This document shows, piece by piece, positions 53,029 to 61,662 of a stretch of DNA of 64,000 bases. Source of the stretch: Myxococcales bacterium (GTDB taxonomy: Bacteria; Myxococcota_C; UBA6777); the NCBI GenBank assembly GCA_020632975.1, contig JACKEL010000001.1:186001-250000 (forward strand), written 5' to 3'. Both the position numbers and the translations under genes were made by a program. Below the pieces are notes generated by a model. It searched no databases, was not told the origin of the DNA, and saw only the letters and a program-made list of their open reading frames with translations. Each line of letters begins with the position of its first letter. The first letter of the stretch is position 1.

Positions 53029-54854
53029 CGGCCCCCAGAACGGACGTTTACAGAGGTTACGATGCTTGAGATCGTAAAGGTCGCATCCAGCGTACCAGGC
53101 GTGTAAACACCGCCATCGTAGAAACCATCTTTGGGCGTCCCTGTCGAACTACCGCCGTAGTAGACTTTGTAGGTCTTACCGTTTTGGAGCTTGGGCGAGG
53201 AAAAGGCAACCGTTTGGTAAGTCTTGGAAGGCGCGAAGGTCACGATCGGATTGCCATCGCTGTCTTGGATATGAAAGATCGTACCTGCTTGTTGGCTTGC
53301 GGTAAGGCCGATCAAAAGAGCGTATTGCGTGGATGTAGCCCCCGCAGTTTGCGGCATCCCAGCACTACCCGCCGCGATCAACGTACCACCTGTCATCTTG
53401 AAGGAAACATCGTAATCCACGGCACCGTTATTGTTCGCGGTAGGCCCGTTCACGATTGCCGTTCCGCCTGTCATGGTGATGCTACCATTGGCATCCAAAC
53501 CATCTCCCGCCGCGTTGACAACGATGGTTCCACCGCTGATATTGAGCGCACATGTGGCACAAGAAGAAGCACCACCAGGACCACCAGGGCCACCAAGGAA
53601 TCCAGAACCGTCGTTTCCACCCGCAACGTTGAGCCCATCGTCGCTCGAAACGATATGGATGGTTCCGCCGCTGATATTGAGAGCGCTGCGGCTTTCGATG
53701 CCTTCGTAAGACTTTTTCACATCGATGGTTCCATTCGTGATATCCATCTGACCATCAGAGTGAATCCCGTCATCTCCAGACGAAACAGTGATCGTCCCAC
53801 CATTGATCTTGAGCGTACCATTGGAATGAAGGCCATCATCCGCGGAGTCCACGACATACGTCCCACCATCGATCACGATGCTGGTGACGGCTTTGATGCC
53901 TTTTTTCGAGACATCTTCGCTTGCTTGGTTGCTGCTTCCTCCGCCTGCAACGAGGGTAAAGTCCCCATCTTTCAGCATAAGATCTGTGGCGGCCGTGATC
54001 GCGTCTCCACCCGAGGTAATCTTGAATGTCCCCGACTCTACGAGGATATAGCCTTTACCTGCATCTTCTTCATTGTCTGATTTGAGTCCATCTCCGCCGG
54101 ACTGCACAGTGATATTCGCAGACTTGATCGCCAAAAAGTCCTTCCCGCGGATACCATCGTCCACCGCAGTGACTTGGATCGTCCCACCAAAGATCGAAAG
54201 ACCATCTTTGCCCGTGATACCGTCATTCAGTGCCGCTTGGACCGTCAATGCGCCATCACCGCAGATCACCATATCTGCTTTGCTGTAGATCGCCGCGTTG
54301 GGATCGTCTTCTCCGCCAGCCGTGGTCTTCCCACCATTCACGGCATTTTGTGTCTGCTCGATCAAGATCAACTCGACAAGCTCGGCTTTCTGCACATGGA
54401 TCGCCGCAACTTGGGAACTCGTCAGTTGAACGCCATTCAACAAGAGCTTCACAGTCCCCTTGTCTTCGGTATTTACGATGACTTGCCCATCACTCAAGCT
54501 CCCTTTGAGATTGTAGGTCCCAGCAGCCGAGATCGTGACCTTGCTTCCTTCGACAGTGATCCCCATCGCTGTCGCATCAATCGAAGTACCATTGAGCGTA
54601 ATCACTGTTGCGGTGGCGAGGTCCCAAGCACAAGATCCTAGTTCCACTGGGCGTTCTGTAGAAGTTTCTTTGGGGGTGGTTTCAGTGGTGGTTTCAGCGG
54701 TGTTTTCGGGAAGTTGGGTATTTTCTGTGGAAGCTCCGCCATCAGGAAGCGTACCACCATCTTGTGTGGTGCTTTCGTTGTTTGCGATCTTGTTATCACA
54801 GGCAAAAAAAGACAGAGAGAAAAAAAGAGCATACAATACAGGCAGTTTTCTCAT
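53022..54854 (-). CDS. Cthe_2159-like beta-helix lipoprotein
   Basis: 610 residues from the ATG at 54854 (AGAGG upstream; the open frame starts at 55031 but the 59 extra codons precede a clear lipobox SLSFFAC). After a Thr/Glu-rich linker, a parallel beta-helix of about 22-residue coils runs from about 75 to 500, each with GGT(I/Y)-type turns and acidic loops (DDGLHSNG, DDGIHSDG, DDGLNVAGG). This is the DUF4353/Cthe_2159 family, Ca2+-dependent carbohydrate-binding. A poly-Gly patch (GFLGGPGGPGGASSC) interrupts one coil. First gene of the seven-gene cluster; likely a surface ligand-binding partner of CotH. Confidence 0.9.
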   Translation of the reverse strand: MRKLPVLYALFFSLSFFACDNKIANNESTTQDGGTLPDGGASTENTQLPENTAETTTETTPKETSTERPVELGSCAWDLATATVITLNGTSIDATAMGITVEGSKVTISAAGTYNLKGSLSDGQVIVNTEDKGTVKLLLNGVQLTSSQVAAIHVQKAELVELILIEQTQNAVNGGKTTAGGEDDPNAAIYSKADMVICGDGALTVQAALNDGITGKDGLSIFGGTIQVTAVDDGIRGKDFLAIKSANITVQSGGDGLKSDNEEDAGKGYILVESGTFKITSGGDAITAATDLMLKDGDFTLVAGGGSSNQASEDVSKKGIKAVTSIVIDGGTYVVDSADDGLHSNGTLKINGGTITVSSGDDGIHSDGQMDITNGTIDVKKSYEGIESRSALNISGGTIHIVSSDDGLNVAGGNDGSGFLGGPGGPGGASSCATCALNISGGTIVVNAAGDGLDANGSITMTGGTAIVNGPTANNNGAVDYDVSFKMTGGTLIAAGSAGMPQTAGATSTQYALLIGLTASQQAGTIFHIQDSDGNPIVTFAPSKTYQTVAFSSPKLQNGKTYKVYYGGSSTGTPKDGFYDGGVYTPGTLDATFTISSIVTSVNVRSGGRP

Positions 54855-55102
54855 GGAAGAGACCTCTTCTTTCTGAAAGAGAGAAGGCATAAAAGGGAAG
54901 CTTTTTCGGCGTGAAGTCTTCAAAAGAAAGAAGCTAAAAAAATGGCAGGGCGCTTCTTTCAAACAAACATCATCCGCCGATCTGCAGGGCTGACAAAACC
55001 ATGGGTACGCAAGGCCCACTTTTTTTCCCAAAAGTTGCTCTTTCGTTTTTCTTTTGTTGCAAGCCTGTCACCAAAAAAGGAAAGTGACGGAATCCACGCG
55101 CT

Positions 55103-56836
55103 TTAGAAGCGCATCCCCAGTCCCAAAGAAGCATTGAGATCCCAACGCGCGGTCCAAGTCCCCCCAAGATTCAAGAAACGCGCGCCCGCAAGCAGGTCCA
55201 TCTGCACAAACCACGACACAGCAAATCCAAGTTGAATGCTCAAGATCCCCGCAGGACCGAAGCTTCCAGAAAGAAAGACCTGTTCGCCTTGTTGTTCTCG
55301 CGGCGAGACCACTTGCGACAACAAAGCCCCACGCAGCAATGCCCCCGCTCCAATCCACCAGTGAGGCCGTGCAAAAAGCGTCCACTGTACGCCCAAATCC
55401 AACTGAAAGGTGTGAAGTCGGAAGTGTAGTCCATTGTCTAGCGTGGTCCCACCGTGCTGTGTTCCAAACTGAAAAAACAGAGACATCCTCCCCGAACCAA
55501 CGCCATCGAGAGGTATCCGTACATGCAGACTCGGCCCTTGATGCCAGATGCCACGGTCGATTCCGCTGAAACCTCCTGTATAAGAAAGCCCCACACTGGG
55601 CCCTAGCAACTGACCCTCAAAGCTGTGCCAAGCTCCTTGGCTTCGACCTCCACGAACCTCTCCTTGGACCCAATAGGCGAGCTTTTGTCCAAGGTGGCGC
55701 AAACGAAAACGCTCACCTTTTTTCAGAAGGATTGATTGATGATAGATCCCATGCTTCCGACGCCATTGGAGGACATAGCGTCCAGGAGGTAACGCGACCA
55801 ACACTTCGCGCCCTTTGTTTTTGACCACCTCCGCCAACAAAGAGTCGCGTTGAGGACCCCACACAAAAAACTCCCCCACAAGTTCTTTGTGCAAGGACAA
55901 CCACGCCCGTTGTTGCGAGAGCGTCGTCAAGATCAACGAGCCATAACCCGAAAGCCTTTTGGAAAAACGTGCGCGCTGCGGACCCCGCTGAGAAAAAATC
56001 GTACGAGCAAGTGCTCGATTATATGAATACGTATAGACTTCTTCGAGTGTCACATGTCCATCGTTGTTGCGATCCGCCGCACCACGCAAGCCTGACAAGA
56101 GATAATGTGTAAAGATCCCACCGCGTAAGACAAGGTCTTCGTGTGCACTTTCTTTTTGTCCTGTCGCTGTAATGATCACTTCGCCAGTCGCGGAAGGTGC
56201 GAGTCGCACAAAAGGAAATCGAAAAGCCTCCGTGCGACGTTTGAGTCCTTTTCCTTGGAGTATCCGCCCACTTTCGCAGGCATCCAAGATCACCAAACGC
56301 AAAGAGGCCAACGTCGCTCGCATAAATTGTTTGACGCGATCAAACGACAGTGTGCTTTCTCCAAGCAACAGCCGACCATTTTGGGCATGACCCGAATAAT
56401 AAATAAAAAGCAATATCCTTTTCTTGCGACCAAAGCGTTTTCTTTGTTGTAAGACATAGTCTTGGATAGACTGCATCGCCCGCTCGACGACAGGTGCAGA
56501 CTGCCCCAACAACAGCCAGATATCTCGGGCTTTGTAGCCTGCAAGTTGGATCAGCAAATCATGGACTTTGCGCGCGTCTGTCTCTGCATAACGCAGTGCT
56601 GCGGCCCGCTCTCCTGCACGATTGTGCCCGATAATCAAGGCAAGACGCAAAGCATCGCCCTCTTCGTCACAGCCACCTTGCGTCGAAGCACAGAGCACAT
56701 GCCGCTTTTTGCCTTGGCTTGGGGGATTCGCTTGCACACGCTGGCAAGGCGCCAAAGCGACACCAAAAAGCACACACCAAAAACACAAAAAGCCCCACAT
56801 GGGGCGAAGAGATGCAAACATACACAAGCGTTTCAT
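55103..56836 (-). CDS. secreted caspase-like protease with C-terminal barrel-like region
   Basis: 577 residues from the ATG at 56836, overlapping the anti-sigma gene by ATGA. Signal peptide region 1-37. The C14 caspase fold follows: catalytic His H150 in IYYSGHAQNG and Cys C187 in ILDACESG, both intact, with LIIGHNRAG and ALRYAETDARKV before. An EF-hand-like loop DRNNDGHVTLEE lies near 255-267. The C-terminal third (about 400-577) is strand-rich with Gly/aromatic alternation and ends in GLGMRF, like an outer-membrane barrel. Operon position after ECF sigma and anti-sigma suggests it is regulated by that switch. Substrate unknown. Confidence 0.88.
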   Translation of the reverse strand: MKRLCMFASLRPMWGFLCFWCVLFGVALAPCQRVQANPPSQGKKRHVLCASTQGGCDEEGDALRLALIIGHNRAGERAAALRYAETDARKVHDLLIQLAGYKARDIWLLLGQSAPVVERAMQSIQDYVLQQRKRFGRKKRILLFIYYSGHAQNGRLLLGESTLSFDRVKQFMRATLASLRLVILDACESGRILQGKGLKRRTEAFRFPFVRLAPSATGEVIITATGQKESAHEDLVLRGGIFTHYLLSGLRGAADRNNDGHVTLEEVYTYSYNRALARTIFSQRGPQRARFSKRLSGYGSLILTTLSQQRAWLSLHKELVGEFFVWGPQRDSLLAEVVKNKGREVLVALPPGRYVLQWRRKHGIYHQSILLKKGERFRLRHLGQKLAYWVQGEVRGGRSQGAWHSFEGQLLGPSVGLSYTGGFSGIDRGIWHQGPSLHVRIPLDGVGSGRMSLFFQFGTQHGGTTLDNGLHFRLHTFQLDLGVQWTLFARPHWWIGAGALLRGALLSQVVSPREQQGEQVFLSGSFGPAGILSIQLGFAVSWFVQMDLLAGARFLNLGGTWTARWDLNASLGLGMRF

Positions 56837-57651
56837 GGTCTTGACCGCCGAAACTGGTAGAGGAAAAGCATGGAACAAGGTCCATAAGGCCGAGGCTCCC
56901 AATGGATACGCTCAGACGTCTTGGGCAAGATCTTCGTCAGATCCTTGAGGAACAGCGGGCGTCGAGAAAAACAAGCCCAGATCTCTTCGTGTCCTTGGGC
57001 GGCCTGATCAAACTCCAGACTTCCAGGCAAAGCCACCTCACGAAAAGTCTCGATCCTCAAACTCTTCTCCTCAGAAGAAGACGGATACAAGGAAGAGATC
57101 TTGCTTGCTTGGTCGCGGTGGACCACATACAAAAAAGCCGCTTTTTTTGTACGCCAATGGTAAGCAAGACGGATGTGATCGCCTGGTTGGACAAACTCAC
57201 CTGAGTGCATCTGTCGAATCTCTGAACCTCGCTTGAGTCCGACCAAAAACACGGGTTCATCGGCACTTCGATAGGTGGTGTACCTTGTTGGAAACAACTG
57301 CTTCCAAGAAAGCGACGCAAACAAAAACAACGAACAAGCCGCAAGTACCCGCCAAGACCACAACAGACCCCACATGGGCTGCTCTTTTGGTCTTTTGGCA
57401 GTGACCTCTTGGTCCTCCTCAGAGCGACACTGTGCCTGGAGGGTATGTTCGAGCGCTTGGGGAAGTTCTTGTGCTTGTTGTTGAAAAGCCGCGCGTTCTT
57501 GTTCCAACCATGCGAACTCTTCTCGACAGCGGGAGCACTGTTGTAAGTGTTTTTCTGATGCAGCACGCTCAGAGGCATCTTCGAGTTGCAAGAGCCTGCG
57601 ATCCATCCTGTACTCAGACAAACATGCAGAAGAAAGTTGTTCCCATCTCAT
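56833..57651 (-). CDS. zinc-finger anti-sigma factor
   Basis: 272 residues. N-terminal zf-HC2 motif H35-x3-C39-x2-C42 (HLQQCSRC), membrane helix near 98-116, and a periplasmic beta domain (GDHIRLAYHWRTKKAAFLYVVHRDQ) resembling DUF4384, which often senses or binds ligands. It overlaps the sigma gene start by ATGA and the protease gene on the other side. Likely binds and blocks the adjacent sigma factor until a periplasmic signal arrives. Confidence 0.87.
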   Translation of the reverse strand: MRWEQLSSACLSEYRMDRRLLQLEDASERAASEKHLQQCSRCREEFAWLEQERAAFQQQAQELPQALEHTLQAQCRSEEDQEVTAKRPKEQPMWGLLWSWRVLAACSLFLFASLSWKQLFPTRYTTYRSADEPVFLVGLKRGSEIRQMHSGEFVQPGDHIRLAYHWRTKKAAFLYVVHRDQASKISSLYPSSSEEKSLRIETFREVALPGSLEFDQAAQGHEEIWACFSRRPLFLKDLTKILPKTSERIHWEPRPYGPCSMLFLYQFRRSRP

Positions 57652-58220
57652 CGGATATTCTCGCGTAAAACGATGCGTCCACGTTGTTGAAAGTGTTGAA
57701 GCCAGCGACGAACTTGATCGCGTGAAACATCCATCACTTCGGCGATTTCTTCTTGTGTCATCCCGCTCACATAACGATACAAAACCACAGCACGTTGGTC
57801 TTCTGGCAAAGTCTCAAGGAAGTCGGTCAAAGCGAGCTGTTCTTCTTTTGTCCACTCAGAGATCGGCGCCGCGTGTTCCACAAGGGAGTCCTCTTGGTGA
57901 AGCGTCAAACCACGCAGGCCACGTTTGTCTTTGTCCAACAAGCGCAGACAGTGGGTGGTGGTCACACGATACAACCAAGGCAAGATCTGGTCGGGCTTTC
58001 CCTCGTATTGGTCGAGGCTTCGACAAAGTGTCAGGAAGATCTCTTGCATCACATCCTCGACTTTCTCAGGATCTCGCAGTATCCGACGACATCGCCGCTT
58101 TAAAAGGTGCCCGTAGGTTCGATACAAAGAGGAAACCCGCTCCTGTAGGTCTGTAGGAGGCGCTGTTCGCTTCTGCGAGGACCAAGTCTTGAGAAAGGCA
58201 ACCAACACACCAAAAAACAT
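57648..58220 (-). CDS. ECF-family RNA polymerase sigma factor
   Basis: 190 residues. Region 2: RRCRRILRDPEKVEDVMQEIFLTLCRSL; region 4: TLPEDQRAVVLYRYVSGMTQEEIAEVMDVSRDQVRRWLQH. Standard ECF length and spacing. First gene of the sigma/anti-sigma/caspase operon. Its ATG follows directly after a terminator hairpin with no good ribosome site, see findings. It probably drives its own operon, and possibly others nearby. Confidence 0.93.
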   Translation of the reverse strand: MFFGVLVAFLKTWSSQKRTAPPTDLQERVSSLYRTYGHLLKRRCRRILRDPEKVEDVMQEIFLTLCRSLDQYEGKPDQILPWLYRVTTTHCLRLLDKDKRGLRGLTLHQEDSLVEHAAPISEWTKEEQLALTDFLETLPEDQRAVVLYRYVSGMTQEEIAEVMDVSRDQVRRWLQHFQQRGRIVLRENIR

Positions 58221-58237
58221 GAAGCGTCAATCTAGAT

Positions 58238-58282
58238 TCAAAAAGGATAGAGGAGAACAGCCATCTGTCCTCCCCTATCCTT
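58238..58282 (-). terminator. strong terminator between lipoprotein and sigma genes
   Basis: On the minus strand an 18-base stem (16 pairs, two A/C mismatches) with a CCAT/ATGG loop is followed by TTTTT. It lies 8 bases after the lipoprotein stop and ends about 18 bases before the sigma factor start. Confidence 0.9.
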
Positions 58283-58289
58283 GGGGTTG

Positions 58290-60341
58290 TTAGGGTTTCC
58301 AGCGCAAGATCACGCCTTGGCCGAGTACATAAAGCGTCTTTCGATCAGGAGAGAGGCGCAAAGCATAGAGCGAAGGGATCTTTCCTGTGTCAATGCTTTT
58401 TCCTTTCAACTGGCTGACAGCAATAGAAGAAAAAGTCTTTCCGCCATCCACACTTTCGAGCAACAACCCTTCACTCTCAAACCCTCCGCCTTGGCTACTT
58501 TTTGGACCACCAGCCACCGCAACGATGTGTTGGGAGCTGATGACGATCATGTCTTGGTTGTACAAAGAGACCGAGGATGTAAGCTCATACACTTTTGTCC
58601 AAGAAGCGCCGCGATTCTCTGTGCGCCAGATCGCCACACCTGTAGGGTTTTGTTGTGCGTCTGTGGGATTGCCCATCACCAAGAAGCTTTGGGGCCCAAG
58701 GACGCGCACATTTCTGAGAATACAAGACGTGCAGGGAGGAGTCGCAGACGTCCAATACTTCGAGACATCAGCGAGTGAGGTCCCATTCGGAAGCACTGCA
58801 TTGGTGGTGTTGTACACAAGGAACGGGGTGATCTGCGTGCTTCTGCCAAAAGAGCGTCTAAATCCAACGAGCGCTGCTGTATTCTGCGCGACATCGAAGC
58901 TTTGGGCATAGGCTCGTGTGTTTCCTTGGGGTTCCTCGTAGTAGCTCAATGTTTGGGTCTTCATGGCGCCGTTGGCATCGGGGACGACGCCGCGAAGAAA
59001 GCTTCCTGAATCCAACAAAAACCATCGACCATCCGCCACAAAGAGATTCGCAGGCGATCCAGAGGAATTGTTCAGGCTGTTGTTTCGGTCGTTGTCAGGC
59101 TTCCAATTGTCTTGTGCGGTGCGTGTGTAAAGCGTGGAGTGGAAGGTATTGGGGTCAGCGTCAAAGAAGCTTCCATAAACATAACCGCGTCCATTGAGGC
59201 ACGAGAGGCCACTGAGGGTCATATCCACGATCTCGTAGAAAGCCGTTCGTGGGAAGCCTTGGCCTTGCACACAATTCACGCAATTCCACGAGTTGCCGCC
59301 GTCTTTGGTGAGACGAAGGTTTCCATAGCTCGCATTGATCCCTCCCTCACGAAAGACCCTTTCTGCGGCGACTTCAAAGGTTTGGTCATCCCAAAAACAT
59401 CCTCCAATGTAATCACCACCATCGAAGGAGGATTCGTAGAAGACAGTGCCCCAACCGCTACCAGGAAGCGTCGTGTCACCTTTTACGAAAGAATAAAACT
59501 TCACTGATTTCAGAAGATTTGCACCCGAAAAGATCTCCAATGTCGCATTGTGGCTACCTGCTGCAATCGCTTCAAACTTGACATCGATCTTCAAAGAGCC
59601 ACCAGCAGCGAGGCTTTGCGCAGTTGGCGGTGTGGGCAAAGAAAAGATCCCCGAAGTACCTTGGGCATCTTGCAAAGTGATCTGACCCAACTGACAAGCG
59701 CCATCGCCTTGGTTGCTCAAAGTAAGGCTTTGGGTCTTGGACTCACCAAGTTTCAAATCATAAAACTCCAACGACGAAGGCGACACACCCAAGCGACAAA
59801 CGCCCTGTTGGTTGGGGGTACACTGACCATTGCTACAAATCTCATTGCTTTTGCAATCACTGTTGCTTTGACATGTATTGGGTTTGTTGGGGTCAGGAAC
59901 GCATGTCTGTTGTGAACAGATCTCACCCGTTTTGCAATCGCTGTTGCTTTGACATGTATTGGGCTTGTTGGGATCGGGGATACACTTTTGTTGTGAGCAT
60001 ATCTCACCGTTTTTGCAATCGTTATTGCTTTGACATGTGTTTGAGATGGTGGTCTTGCAGGCACCAGAGACGCATTGTTCTCCAGATGCGCAGTCCTGAT
60101 CGACCCGACAGGCCTCGGTTTTGGGATCGACGCAGCGATTTTTGATACAGCTTCGAGGCGCATTGCAGTCGCTATCAGACTGACAATGATCGAGTAGCTG
60201 ACAGCTATAGCTACGACATCGATGATCGGCTGGACAGTCCGACTGGATCGAACAATTTTGCAGGGTGGGACCACAAGAGAATCCAGAAAACATCACCCAT
60301 CCACATAGCCCCAACACAGCAAGGCTCATTATGCTTCTCAT
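58290..60341 (-). CDS. surface lipoprotein: Cys-rich repeats, ASH-like and beta-propeller-like regions
   Basis: 683 residues from the ATG at 60341 (AAAAGGAG eight bases upstream). Lipobox FSGFSC. Residues about 30-190 hold seven Cys-rich modules of the form CxSxxDCxxxxxC(x)nC, with a 27-residue tandem unit NTCQSNSDCKxGEICSQQxCxPDPNKP. Residues 195-300 form an ASH/choice-of-anchor-D type domain (LGVSPSSLEFYDLKLGESKTQSLTLSNQG). The rest resembles BNR/YCF48-like propeller repeats (LRLTKDGGNSWNCVNC, WRTENRGASWTKVYEL, LESVDGGKTF). A typical myxobacterial-style surface protein; likely binding or adhesion. Ends at a strong terminator. Confidence 0.88.
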   Translation of the reverse strand: MRSIMSLAVLGLCGWVMFSGFSCGPTLQNCSIQSDCPADHRCRSYSCQLLDHCQSDSDCNAPRSCIKNRCVDPKTEACRVDQDCASGEQCVSGACKTTISNTCQSNNDCKNGEICSQQKCIPDPNKPNTCQSNSDCKTGEICSQQTCVPDPNKPNTCQSNSDCKSNEICSNGQCTPNQQGVCRLGVSPSSLEFYDLKLGESKTQSLTLSNQGDGACQLGQITLQDAQGTSGIFSLPTPPTAQSLAAGGSLKIDVKFEAIAAGSHNATLEIFSGANLLKSVKFYSFVKGDTTLPGSGWGTVFYESSFDGGDYIGGCFWDDQTFEVAAERVFREGGINASYGNLRLTKDGGNSWNCVNCVQGQGFPRTAFYEIVDMTLSGLSCLNGRGYVYGSFFDADPNTFHSTLYTRTAQDNWKPDNDRNNSLNNSSGSPANLFVADGRWFLLDSGSFLRGVVPDANGAMKTQTLSYYEEPQGNTRAYAQSFDVAQNTAALVGFRRSFGRSTQITPFLVYNTTNAVLPNGTSLADVSKYWTSATPPCTSCILRNVRVLGPQSFLVMGNPTDAQQNPTGVAIWRTENRGASWTKVYELTSSVSLYNQDMIVISSQHIVAVAGGPKSSQGGGFESEGLLLESVDGGKTFSSIAVSQLKGKSIDTGKIPSLYALRLSPDRKTLYVLGQGVILRWKP
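59863..60040. repeat. 81-bp tandem repeat in lipoprotein gene
   Basis: Two full and one partial 81-base unit, with TTGCTTTGACATGT at 59863, 59944 and 60025, encoding the 27-residue Cys-rich module (CQSNSDCKTGEICSQQ...PDPNKPNT). Coding and in frame. Confidence 0.85.
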
Positions 60342-60558
60342 CAAGACATCTCCTTTTCTTTCTACCATTTGGCGGATAGTACGGTCACATTGGGAAAGAA
60401 GCGAGGGGTGAATGCGCGCTACACCATCTCCTCGTGTGGCACTCCCGTCCGTGGTGCGTGCTTTGGGGGGTATGGATCAAAGCGAAGGGTATTTTTGGGC
60501 GACTTTTTTCAGAAAAATCATAACCCAATGAAAAGAAGAGGGATTCTTTGATGAGATA

Positions 60559-61662
60559 TCAAGCAGGAGAGGAAAGAGCACCATGGATCGCAGCGACGAT
60601 GCGCTCTGCAGCGCGGCCATCCCAAAGCGGCGGCACTTGGGGCGCGCGCAGCGTACCTTGGTGAACATGCTGATACGCCTCCAAGATCCGCTCTGTTTGT
60701 GTACCAACAAGCTGGTTGCTGCCGATCTCGCAGGTGATGGGGCGCTCGGTATTTTCTCGGATCGTGATGCAAGGAACTTTGAGATACGTGGTTTCTTCTT
60801 GGATACCACCCGAGTCTGTCAGGACGACTTTGGATGCAGACATTAGATGCAAAAAGCCCAGGTAATCGAGCGGATCGAGCAAGCGAAGATTCGTCATCTT
60901 TTGGATGCGCTCACCAAAACGCCCAGCTTGCATGTTGTTGCGTGTGCGCGGATGCATCGGGAACAACAGCGGTAGATCCTGTTGAATGACCTCCAAAGCA
61001 TCAAGGATACGAGCAAAGACCTCGGGATCATCGACATTGGAGGGACGGTGCAATGTAAGGAGACCATACCCACCAGCCTGAACGCCTAGATCTTCGAGGG
61101 TTGTCAGTCCGCCAAGCTTCTTCTGTTGTTTGACAAGCGTGTCGATCATCACGTTGCCTGTAAAGAAGATCTTTTCGTCGGGGACCCCTTCTTTGCGTAG
61201 GTTGTCCACGCCCGACTCTTCTGTGCAAAACAACATCGAGGAGATCGCGTCTGTGACGATACGATTGACCTCTTCGGGCATACCGCGATCATGGGACCGC
61301 AGCCCTGCTTCGACATGGATCACAGGCACATGCAACTTGGTCGCCACAAGACTACAAGCCACCGTGCTGTTTACATCGCCCACCACCAACAGCGCATCAG
61401 GTTTGTGCTCAAGCACGATCGGCTCAAAGGCCACCATAATCGCCGCTGTTTGTGCAGCATGGCTACCTGAACCAATCCCGAGATGCACATCAGGGTCGGG
61501 GATGCCGAGCGTTTCAAAGAAAGAATCGCTCATCTTTTTGTCGTAGTGTTGGCCTGTGTGCACCAAGATGGGCTCGATATCTGGATAGGCTTTGTAAGCT
61601 TCCATAATCGGGGCGATCTTCACAAAGTTGGGGCGCGCCCCCACGATATTCAGGATCTTCAC
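60559..61662 (-). CDS. wecB: UDP-N-acetylglucosamine 2-epimerase
   Basis: 367 residues. GTG start at 61662 overlapping the glycosyltransferase stop as GTGA. GARPNFVKIAPIMEA, HTGQHYDKKMSDSFF, VHVEAGLRSHDRGMPEEVNR, TLHRPSNVDD and VLTDSGGIQEE are diagnostic. It makes UDP-ManNAc for polysaccharide or enterobacterial-antigen-like glycans. Downstream in the polysaccharide operon. Confidence 0.96.
   Translation of the reverse strand: MKILNIVGARPNFVKIAPIMEAYKAYPDIEPILVHTGQHYDKKMSDSFFETLGIPDPDVHLGIGSGSHAAQTAAIMVAFEPIVLEHKPDALLVVGDVNSTVACSLVATKLHVPVIHVEAGLRSHDRGMPEEVNRIVTDAISSMLFCTEESGVDNLRKEGVPDEKIFFTGNVMIDTLVKQQKKLGGLTTLEDLGVQAGGYGLLTLHRPSNVDDPEVFARILDALEVIQQDLPLLFPMHPRTRNNMQAGRFGERIQKMTNLRLLDPLDYLGFLHLMSASKVVLTDSGGIQEETTYLKVPCITIRENTERPITCEIGSNQLVGTQTERILEAYQHVHQGTLRAPQVPPLWDGRAAERIVAAIHGALSSPA

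Noticed and set aside
53184..54080. 298-codon plus-strand frame over the beta-helix gene
   Set aside because: Arg/Asp/Thr pattern is the reverse image of the beta-helix repeats.
59863..60040. Possible CRISPR-like spacing of repeats
   Set aside because: Units of 81 bases have no unique spacers and encode an in-frame protein repeat.
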